Shown: piece by piece, positions 1 through 4,972 of the stretch
Layout: each line of letters begins with the position of its first letter
Position numbering within the stretch: position 1 is the stretch's first letter
Origin: ANME-2 cluster archaeon
GTDB lineage: Archaea > Halobacteriota > Methanosarcinia > Methanosarcinales > Methanocomedenaceae
DNA length: 6,005 bases
Reading direction: 5' to 3'
NCBI GenBank assembly: GCA_022353185.1
Contig: JAKRWB010000547.1
Coordinates: 1-6,005, forward strand
The notes under the pieces: generated by a model
Seen by the model: only the letters and a program-made list of their open reading frames with translations
Databases searched by the model: none
What the model was told of the DNA's origin: nothing
Made by a program: the position numbers and the translations under genes

Positions 1-86
1 CATTTTGGGAGGGAGCGGCCCTGCCTCCGAAGGGAATTAATAAAAACAAAACCGAAAGGTATAATAGTACGTTTCTTCTTCACCAT
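1..86 (-). CDS. Possible 5' part of an unrecognised gene, cut by the left edge
   Basis: A minus-strand frame opens with ATG at 86-84 (followed at once by a GTG codon) and stays open for 28 codons to the window edge. The peptide begins MVKKKRTIIPFGFVFINSLR and continues basic (RQGRSLPK). It is not recognised. No convincing Shine-Dalgarno site precedes it; only AAAG is adjacent to the start. A frame this short could be open by chance. In its favour are a basic start followed by a hydrophobic patch, and a small upstream ORF ending 10 bases before it. A good plus-strand BRE/TATA match overlaps it, which argues against it or is itself accidental. Confidence 0.3.
   Translation of the reverse strand, partial: MVKKKRTIIPFGFVFINSLRRQGRSLPK
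53..66 (+). promoter_or_regulatory. Possible plus-strand BRE/TATA match
   Basis: CGAAAGG followed by TATAATA resembles an archaeal BRE plus TATA box and would start transcription near base 90. No credible plus-strand gene follows, so it would have to drive a non-coding RNA or be a chance match. The same CGAAAGG string occurs before the rubrerythrin gene at 2923-2929. Confidence 0.2.
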
Positions 87-96
87 CTTTAATAGA

Positions 97-207
97 TTAG
101 AGAGCTTGTAATTCTAACTTGTTATTATCAGATGACTTGAACAGGATTTTTGCCAGCTCTTGGCGCCTAATCAGAATTCGACTTTGGATTACCCCCTCCA
201 ATCTCAC
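97..207 (-). CDS. Possible small ORF, 36 aa, unknown
   Basis: A minus-strand frame is open from just after a TAG near 243 to a TAA at 99-97. The first plausible start is GTG at 207-205 (TTG at 201-199 also possible). The product would be 36 residues, strongly amphipathic and charged in the middle (RILIRRQELAKILFK), ending in KLELQAL. No clear ribosome site fits: AGGCGA lies directly against the GTG. It could be a small gene, the degraded end of a larger one, or chance. It ends 10 bases before the ATG of the frame at 86-1, in a different frame. A TATA-like site lies upstream at 277-284. Confidence 0.25.
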   Translation of the reverse strand: MRLEGVIQSRILIRRQELAKILFKSSDNNKLELQAL

Positions 208-276
208 TCGCCTGCACTGGATGTTGGTTGGGAAAGTTGGATTCTATTGTTGTGCGTGGAGTGCTGCCTTGGCTGT

Positions 277-284
277 TAAAATAT
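277..284 (-). promoter_or_regulatory. Possible TATA box reading left
   Basis: On the minus strand the run AATAATATATTTTAAC contains TATATTTT. It would place a start near base 255, upstream of the possible small ORF at 207-97 and the left-edge frame. The surrounding DNA is AT-rich, so the match is weak evidence. Confidence 0.25.
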
Positions 285-404
285 ATTATTATTCAATTTT
301 AAAACCATACAACAATGCAACACCTTACATATACTTCACCCGCCGCCCGGATGCGCCCAGCTCAGCCACATGGCATTGAAGTTATTTTAAAAACTTTAAC
401 CAAT

Positions 405-424
405 CAAAACAAAAAAAACAATAA
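405..424 (-). terminator. T-rich terminator after ccmF
   Basis: About 9 bases past the ccmF stop, the minus strand reads TTGTTTTTTTTGTTTTGATT, including a run of eight T. Archaeal RNA polymerase terminates at such T-runs without needing a hairpin, so this is the likely 3' end of the ccmF transcript. Confidence 0.65.
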
Positions 425-432
425 GGCCGTAG

Positions 433-2727
433 TTACTTCCCGGCCTCAAGTTCGTCCATTAACATCTTTTCATACTTATCAGCAGCCTTGCCCTTACCAT
501 TTTTAGCAGCCACAGGTTTCCTTTTCGCTGCCTTCCTGACAGGAACACCCCGCTGCCCGGGCTCAGGCACTTTAACACTTGCACTGAACACCTGCTGATG
601 AGCAAATACCAGCAGGGAACCGATACACATCAATGCAGACCCGATCCATACGAAACTGATTAGAGGTATCTCTTTTATTACGAAATTGTAGCCACTGCCT
701 GCACGCCCACCATACTTCACATGATAAGTCGTGAGTAGCTGTTCATCATCCATAACCCTGGTCCACTCAACCCGTTCAGGTGTACCGTCCATGTTCTCAT
801 CATATAGCTCGATCCAGTAGCGCACCGCACCAGTGGATACGACCCTGTCCTTTCTGTAAAGGTTAACATAGAACGCATTCTTGGTCTGCCCCTCCACCAT
901 CCTGTCATTGGTTGCTTCCTTGTGAATTGGACCACCGGTATCAGCAGGTATTAGCTGGAAACCAAGTGGATTGTCGCTGTAATCCTTATTCGTACCATAA
1001 TCGTCAAGCAATCCCATACTGACATACTGGGTATCTCCTAATTTGGAGTCAGCATAATTTACCCGATAGGTCACATCAAAGGACTGGCTTACAATAACAC
1101 CCAAAAGCAGAATAATAGTACCCAGGTGTATCAGGGTGACTCCTACAGGTTTTAGCAGCTTTTTCTTATCCTCGATATTAGATGCATCAATAGTGAATTT
1201 ATACAATATAGCAACCAGCGAGAATATGAATATCGGCGCATAGCTTAGCAGTGATATGCTGCCAAGCATCTGGGTGAAACCCGAAGCAGACTGGTAGAAA
1301 GGGCTGGCATGGTTTATCAAATAGTATTCGGGCCGTCCCTCGGGTATAATAAAGGCAAGAATAATGCTAAACAGCAAAATAACTGCCGCAGCAATGAGAT
1401 ACTTCTGTGCCCCTATCTTCTTAACAATGGACTTATAGGGCAGACATACACCCATAATCAGCATCAACAGCATGGTGAACGGGTATGCCAGCGTATTGAA
1501 GAACTCCCGTTCTGTAGGACTAGCGTTAATGTTCATCACAAGTTTTGAATAGATAGGCGCGGTGATGCCAAAGAAAGCAACGAAAGAAAGTATTATGAAC
1601 ACGATAGCTGTCAGGTCAAATATATTAGATTCGGACAGCAAGGGTCCACCTACTCCTTCCTCATCCTTTGCATCCTTTATCCGCATAAATGTCATCACTG
1701 CCACTCCGACCAGCAGCAGTACAGTTACCCAAAAGAAAATACTTCCACTGGGCAGTGCACCCACATCGTGGGTGGATGATACCGAACCGCTCCGTGCCAC
1801 CCAACCCGCATAAATTGAACTGGTGAATGTAAGTGTCGCGAACATGGGTGTCAGGTTCTCATATGCGCCTTTGGTTCTGTATTTATAAGCCATATGCATA
1901 AACATGGTTGTTATCAGCCATACAAGGAAAGGCGTGGTCTCGTAAGGGTCCCAAGCCCAGATATTGCCTGTACCAGAAAGTGTACCCCACTGGGCCAGCC
2001 CGTAGATCCATGCGCCGCCTACCACCAGTGTAATTGACATTGTGATCCAGGAGATCCGTATCCACTGGCGCTGTACTCTTTCCCACTGTTTGCCCAGACC
2101 CGGGGTTATCAGGTATGAAAGGGCTGCAGCAAAGGGTATCAGCGTGGTGGCATAGGCCACGAACTGCAAAGGTGGGTGGATTGTCATTATGGGGTCCTTA
2201 AGTATAGGACGCAATCCTGCCCCTTCAGCAAATGCGTAATCAACCGCCAGGTTGTACTGGCTGCCCCACAGGTCGAACCAGGTCTGGAACGGGTACATGC
2301 TGGACTTGTACACAATGACATAGATGAATATGGCACCAACAGACAGCATGATTATCTGCATTCTCCTGAAAAATAGTGAATCCAGATCGTACCTCTCACT
2401 TATCCACAGGGCCTGTAAGAACACAAGTGCAGCCCATAACACCATTGCGCCATCCTGTACCGCAATGGTAGCGGCCAGCTGGTAGAAAGGACTGAGCAAA
2501 GTAGAAGAGTTCCGGGTAACATAAACGAACCTGAAATCAGATGTCAGGAAATAATATATCAGCAACGCCATGGAAAGTGTTGATAGCAATGCCGATATCC
2601 TGATGGTCCACCTGGCAGATTTGGTGATATCTTCAACACCCGAATATTCACGATACAGAAGCAGTGCTATGGACAGAAGACTGAACAATAACGTACTGTT
2701 CAAGAGTAGGGTTCCGTAATTCGTCAT
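433..2727 (-). CDS. ccmF: CcmF-like cytochrome c heme lyase, 764 aa
   Basis: Polytopic membrane protein of the CcmF/CcsA heme-handling family. In System I cytochrome c maturation, CcmF attaches heme to CXXCH motifs of exported apocytochromes. By eye there are about 15 membrane segments. The CcmF-type N-terminal block is at about 70-105 (SPFYQLAATIAVQDGAMVLW). The external tryptophan-rich WWD region is at 247-264, ending in NIWAWDPYETTPF. Four histidines align with the E. coli CcmF heme ligands: H184 (IHPPLQF) and H320 (SSTHDVGA) as the external pair, H278 and H534 (LIHLGTIILLLG) as the heme b pair. A loop of about 138 residues (548-685) precedes the last membrane segment (about 686-709). The C-terminal tail is Lys/Arg-rich (about 731-764). 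The usual WWD spelling GxWWxWD is GNIWAWD here, so one Trp is Ile. At 764 residues it is longer than typical bacterial CcmF (about 650). ATG at 2727 has GGTGA 7 bases upstream. No other ccm gene is visible, so partners must lie elsewhere. Confidence 0.93.
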   Translation of the reverse strand: MTNYGTLLLNSTLLFSLLSIALLLYREYSGVEDITKSARWTIRISALLSTLSMALLIYYFLTSDFRFVYVTRNSSTLLSPFYQLAATIAVQDGAMVLWAALVFLQALWISERYDLDSLFFRRMQIIMLSVGAIFIYVIVYKSSMYPFQTWFDLWGSQYNLAVDYAFAEGAGLRPILKDPIMTIHPPLQFVAYATTLIPFAAALSYLITPGLGKQWERVQRQWIRISWITMSITLVVGGAWIYGLAQWGTLSGTGNIWAWDPYETTPFLVWLITTMFMHMAYKYRTKGAYENLTPMFATLTFTSSIYAGWVARSGSVSSTHDVGALPSGSIFFWVTVLLLVGVAVMTFMRIKDAKDEEGVGGPLLSESNIFDLTAIVFIILSFVAFFGITAPIYSKLVMNINASPTEREFFNTLAYPFTMLLMLIMGVCLPYKSIVKKIGAQKYLIAAAVILLFSIILAFIIPEGRPEYYLINHASPFYQSASGFTQMLGSISLLSYAPIFIFSLVAILYKFTIDASNIEDKKKLLKPVGVTLIHLGTIILLLGVIVSQSFDVTYRVNYADSKLGDTQYVSMGLLDDYGTNKDYSDNPLGFQLIPADTGGPIHKEATNDRMVEGQTKNAFYVNLYRKDRVVSTGAVRYWIELYDENMDGTPERVEWTRVMDDEQLLTTYHVKYGGRAGSGYNFVIKEIPLISFVWIGSALMCIGSLLVFAHQQVFSASVKVPEPGQRGVPVRKAAKRKPVAAKNGKGKAADKYEKMLMDELEAGK

Positions 2728-2734
2728 TTAAATT

Positions 2735-2739
2735 TCACC
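2735..2739 (-). promoter_or_regulatory. Ribosome binding site of ccmF
   Basis: GGTGA on the minus strand, separated from the ATG by AAATTTA, matches the archaeal anti-Shine-Dalgarno sequence and fixes the ccmF start. Confidence 0.75.
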
Positions 2740-2783
2740 GATAATTGATTGAATGAATTCGACTAGATTTAATTATCTCTAAA

Positions 2784-2798
2784 TATATAAATCATTTT
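2784..2798 (-). promoter_or_regulatory. BRE/TATA promoter of ccmF
   Basis: The minus strand reads AAAATGATTTATATA: an A-rich BRE directly followed by the TATA box TTTATATA (2791-2784). The predicted start is about 25 bases downstream near 2760, giving a leader of about 33 bases that includes the ribosome site. The same ATAAAATGAT string precedes the TATA box of the surface-protein gene near 4800. Confidence 0.7.
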
Positions 2799-2816
2799 AT
2801 GATTATAATCATTATG
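2798..2816. promoter_or_regulatory. Candidate operator: 14-bp palindrome, Fur-box-like
   Basis: ATGATTATAATCAT at 2799-2812 is a perfect 14-bp palindrome immediately upstream of the ccmF BRE. The 19-base stretch TATGATTATAATCATTATG matches the bacterial Fur consensus GATAATGATAATCATTATC at 15 of 19 positions. AATCATT also recurs at 2790-2796. The position fits a metal-dependent regulator, but AT-rich intergenic DNA raises the chance-match rate and the regulator is unknown. Confidence 0.4.
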
Positions 2817-2896
2817 CTGCAATCCATTTTTGTATAATGGATGTATTTTACACTAAGTTCCAAATAGTAGGATTTTATATTACTTTAAGGTTTTGT

Positions 2897-2938
2897 GGAA
2901 ATAACATATAATTCATGTTTATCGAAAGGCTTTAATTT
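2897..2938 (+). promoter_or_regulatory. Candidate promoters of the rubrerythrin gene
   Basis: Two BRE/TATA candidates lie here. GGAAATAA plus CATATAAT (TATA about 2905-2912) predicts a start near 2935 and a leader of about 35 bases. CGAAAGG plus CTTTAATTT (2923-2938) predicts a start near 2958-2962 and a leader of about 10 bases. Both place transcription after the GTG at 2895, supporting the ATG at 2970 as translation start. Confidence 0.45.
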
Positions 2939-2969
2939 CTATGACCGCAATGAACACTGGGTTAATAAT

Positions 2970-3485
2970 ATGAAAGTTTTTAAATGTAAGATATGCCAGG
3001 AAGGCTACCTGGGAGATGCAGCGCCTACACATTGTCCATTTTGCGGTGCACACCAGCCCTACCTGATAGAGGCAAAGAATTTCGAAATTCCTGAATACAT
3101 CTTGACCGATGTTTCGCGCAATAACTTAGAAGAAGCACTTAAACTGGAGGTAGGTAATGCAGAATTCTACTTCTGTGCCGCCAGTCGCTCAGATAATGTG
3201 GCAGATGCCACCATGTTCAAGAGACTGGGCAAGATAGAGTCCGAACACGCTTCCACCATTGCCAAGGAACTTAAAATATCCTCACCAGACATTAGCAAGG
3301 ACAAGGACATGTGCAATAATAAGAACGTGGGCAACCTGGCAGAGTCACACCAGCGGGAGGCAAACGCAATAGAACACTATACCAAGTTTCTGGGCGATGC
3401 CACCGAAGAACGGATTAAAGAAATATTCACAGCTATCGTAGAGATAGAAAAAGACCATCTAAGCCTTAGCCAAGGCAGGTTTTAG
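2970..3485 (+). CDS. Rubrerythrin with N-terminal rubredoxin-like domain, 171 aa
   Basis: Cytoplasmic diiron protein; rubrerythrins reduce hydrogen peroxide in anaerobes. The N-terminus has CX2C-X12-CX2C (C6, C9, C22, C25; ending CPFCGAHQPYL), the spacing of the rubrerythrin Fe(Cys)4 centre. It is followed by a ferritin-like four-helix domain. Candidate iron ligands are E60 (LKLEVGNAEFY) with E90xxH93 (ESEH), and E130 (REANAIEHY) with E160xxH163 (EKDH). The ribbon precedes the helical domain, the order of 'reverse' rubrerythrins, whereas classical ones carry it at the C-terminus. I chose ATG at 2970 because MKVFKCKIC is the usual archaeal start. The frame extends to a GTG at 2895, but those 25 residues look unrelated to the family and would precede the predicted transcription starts. 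The ribosome site is weak, so translation may be nearly leaderless. The gene is divergent from ccmF and convergent with the gene at 3551-4735. Confidence 0.9.
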   Translation: MKVFKCKICQEGYLGDAAPTHCPFCGAHQPYLIEAKNFEIPEYILTDVSRNNLEEALKLEVGNAEFYFCAASRSDNVADATMFKRLGKIESEHASTIAKELKISSPDISKDKDMCNNKNVGNLAESHQREANAIEHYTKFLGDATEERIKEIFTAIVEIEKDHLSLSQGRF

Positions 3486-3506
3486 AGTTGGGAAATATCC
3501 CAACTC
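3485..3506. terminator. Hairpin between convergent genes
   Basis: GAGTTGGGA, loop AATA, then TCCCAACTC form a perfect 9-bp stem beginning at the last base of the rubrerythrin stop codon. Moderately T-rich DNA follows (ACTTTTACTTAACTT). Being symmetric and between convergent genes, it may end or protect transcripts from both sides. Archaeal termination does not require hairpins, so a role in 3'-end stability is equally possible. Confidence 0.6.
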
Positions 3507-3550
3507 CTCAACTTTTACTTAACTTGCCTAATTTGTTTAACCGGATTAAT

Positions 3551-4735
3551 TTACTGTTTGTTTCTTTGATATTTTATCCAGCTCAGCGTTACGGCAAATA
3601 TACCCATCAAGATTCCAAATCCTGGAATTCCTGTTGAAGGTGTTGCCGTTGTGTCTGCCGCATCTCCGGCATCTTCCGACTCTACTACGATATCGATAGT
3701 ATGTTCAGAGAATTCTGGGATATACATCATTATCTCAGCCCGCTCTCTTGACTCCTGGGATATGTAGCACATAGCCTGTGTGGCATTGAACACCTTATCA
3801 GGGTCATCAACAGACTGCATGGGTTTACCATCATAATATATCCTGAGCTTGTCCATCTCCTGCAGCATCAGTGAAGTGTTATCCAGGTTGAAAGCCATCA
3901 TCTTGCCCTCAGGGTCTGTGCAGTCTATGAGAAGTTGTATCCTTTCAGCTGTCATTGACTGTGTTTGCACCTGCATTCGTTGTGAGTAGTCCACTACACT
4001 GATAGAACCACCCATGCCAAGGCAAACCTCTGCACCAGTCCGGTTTTGGGCCATCGCATTGACAAATGCCCTGTGCATTTCACCTGAAGACTGCATATTC
4101 ACTGGAATAGCCCGCACTATTATGGCACTGTTTCCAGCCGCATTAATGGATACGACATCATCGGCCACGGTAACATCACAAGTCCCGGCACTGCAGACGA
4201 TATTCATCTCAATATCAGTGGTTTTGATGACTACCATATTGCCTTCTTCAGACATGGTAACACCATCAGCCAGGTCGAAGTTAACAGTATAATCATCCAC
4301 ACTTCGTATGGTCATCACCGCGGACGGGTTGTCATGCACCTGTATAGTCGTCGTGCCATCGCCATTAGTTACCTGTGTAACCGCACCTTGTACCTCAGTA
4401 GCGCCAAAGTCAAACCCATCGACTTCGATGGAGTCAAATATCTCAACACCATCAATACCGTAACTTGTGATAGCTCCGGTACCATTGTCCACCCCGAAGG
4501 TGATATACTGGCCGTACATCACTGCGCCACTGTGCATAAATTCCATGCCCTGCATGCCTACATCCTGACGCATTTCACTGCCCTGCATCATCATTTCAGA
4601 GGCATTCCAGCCGCCTTCTGTGCGTGGACTCATTCCATCATCGGATGGACCGCCCATTGCCGAAAGGGCCGGGCCGCTCAAAAAAATTAATAGGAATATA
4701 ATTCCTACTGTTCCAATAACATATCTAAGATTCAT
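3551..4735 (-). CDS. Exported Met-rich protein with PGF-CTERM-like anchor, 394 aa
   Basis: Function not recognised; the architecture is that of an archaeal cell-surface protein. Residues 1-26 form a signal peptide (hydrophobic core about 6-20, likely cleavage after ALSA). Mature residues 27-73 carry 10 Met, including MMM at 48-50. About 75-210 looks beta-strand-rich (short alternating hydrophobic runs with Gly/Asp/Thr turns). About 215-345 is more mixed, including HRAFVNAMAQNRTGAEVCLG. There are five Cys (181, 186, 238, 272, 323) and five N-X-S/T sequons (N44, N84, N231, N286, N317). The C-terminus has an acidic/Thr linker, then PGF (371-373), a hydrophobic stretch (374-387) and a basic end (KYQRNK). 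This is the layout recognised by archaeosortase A, which trims the tail before lipid attachment. ATG at 4735 has GGGAGG 6 bases upstream. The Met-rich segment could bind Cu(I), but that is inference. Confidence 0.85.
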   Translation of the reverse strand: MNLRYVIGTVGIIFLLIFLSGPALSAMGGPSDDGMSPRTEGGWNASEMMMQGSEMRQDVGMQGMEFMHSGAVMYGQYITFGVDNGTGAITSYGIDGVEIFDSIEVDGFDFGATEVQGAVTQVTNGDGTTTIQVHDNPSAVMTIRSVDDYTVNFDLADGVTMSEEGNMVVIKTTDIEMNIVCSAGTCDVTVADDVVSINAAGNSAIIVRAIPVNMQSSGEMHRAFVNAMAQNRTGAEVCLGMGGSISVVDYSQRMQVQTQSMTAERIQLLIDCTDPEGKMMAFNLDNTSLMLQEMDKLRIYYDGKPMQSVDDPDKVFNATQAMCYISQESRERAEIMMYIPEFSEHTIDIVVESEDAGDAADTTATPSTGIPGFGILMGIFAVTLSWIKYQRNKQ

Positions 4736-4741
4736 ATTTAT

Positions 4742-4747
4742 CCTCCC
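4742..4747 (-). promoter_or_regulatory. Ribosome binding site of the surface-protein gene
   Basis: GGGAGG on the minus strand, 6 bases before the ATG at 4735, is a strong Shine-Dalgarno site and decides the start. Confidence 0.8.
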
Positions 4748-4791
4748 TCATTTAATTTGTTAAGTAATTTCGTTGTTAAATGGTCTGTTTA

Positions 4792-4805
4792 GTATATATC
4801 ATTTT
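4792..4805 (-). promoter_or_regulatory. BRE/TATA promoter of the surface-protein gene
   Basis: The minus strand reads AAAATGATATATAC, an A-rich BRE followed by a TATA box. The start is predicted near 4770 with a leader of about 35 bases. The ATAAAATGAT string spanning the BRE is shared with the ccmF promoter. Confidence 0.65.
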
Positions 4806-4816
4806 ATCATTTTATC
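4798..4816. repeat. Short tandem repeat ATCATTTT
   Basis: Plus-strand ATCATTTT occurs at 4798-4805 and 4806-4813, followed by a partial ATC. The first copy is part of the BRE/TATA region of the surface-protein gene, so the second copy is either a duplicated BRE or a regulator site. Confidence 0.5.
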
Positions 4817-4844
4817 TGATTTTTTGTCGATTTATCCGTTAGAC

Positions 4845-4850
4845 TTATAG
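4845..4850 (+). promoter_or_regulatory. TATA box of the tRNA gene
   Basis: TTATAG ends 26 bases before the first tRNA base, the expected archaeal TATA-to-start spacing. Transcription would begin at or within a few bases of the mature 5' end. The box is a modest match and the BRE is not strong. Confidence 0.45.
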
Positions 4851-4876
4851 GTAACAAGTGATATTGAGATAGTCGC

Positions 4877-4949
4877 AGCCCGGTAGTGTAGTGGTCAATC
4901 ATTGGGGGCCCTGGATCCCCGGACCTCGGTTCGAATCCGTGCCGGGCTA
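4877..4949 (+). tRNA. tRNA-Gln (anticodon CTG), with unusual C33
   Basis: A 73-base cloverleaf. Acceptor AGCCCGG (4877-4883) pairs fully with CCGGGCT (4942-4948), giving A1:U72 and discriminator A73; CCA is not encoded. U8-A9 follow, then the D arm GTG...CAT with loop GG at 4893-4894. The anticodon stem is GGGGG (4904-4908) with TCCCC (4916-4920), the last pair a G-U. The loop CCCTGGA gives anticodon CTG at 4911-4913, reading CAG codons. The variable loop is 4 bases. The T loop is TTCGAAT (4930-4936). Oddities: position 33 is C instead of the near-universal U, and the T stem has a U50-U64 mismatch. Length and all other invariant bases are normal, and no intron is seen. A1:U72 with A73 fits archaeal tRNA-Gln, which is made by amidation of Glu-tRNA. 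A degenerate or miscalled copy cannot be excluded. Confidence 0.85.
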
Positions 4950-4972
4950 CTATCAATTTTCGGTGCGTTTCT

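Larger units (their letters stand above)
87..432. other. Intergenic region with no confident gene
   Basis: Between the left-edge frame and the ccmF stop there is no gene I can support with confidence. It holds the weak 36-codon minus-strand ORF, a TATA-like site, the ccmF T-rich terminator, and a GC-rich patch (about 338-374) in otherwise AT-rich DNA. Plus-strand frames here give peptides with odd composition and no ribosome sites, and I treat them as spurious. Confidence 0.6.

Noticed and set aside
7..29. GC-rich GGAGG...CCTCC hairpin and superficial likeness to the SRP RNA GGAAGG-AGCA motif
   Set aside because: The tetraloop is not closed by pairing bases (T-run before GGGA) and the motif does not match; the stem is interrupted and only 5 bp long.
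119..379. Plus-strand 86-codon ORF starting at TTG
   Set aside because: No ribosome site, unusual composition rich in Trp and Tyr, and it covers an AT-rich intergenic region antisense to a better-looking frame.
315..506. Plus-strand 63-codon ORF running into the 3' end of ccmF
   Set aside because: It overlaps the ccmF terminator and coding end on the other strand and its peptide has no gene-like features.
2895..2969. GTG start adding 25 residues to the rubrerythrin
   Set aside because: The extra residues do not resemble the family, the usual N-terminus begins at the ATG at 2970, and the likely promoters lie downstream of the GTG.
4905..4921. Alternative tRNA reading with anticodon TGG (Pro)
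   Set aside because: Shifting the loop by one base breaks two of five anticodon stem pairs, still leaves C at position 33, and the acceptor stem does not look like tRNA-Pro.
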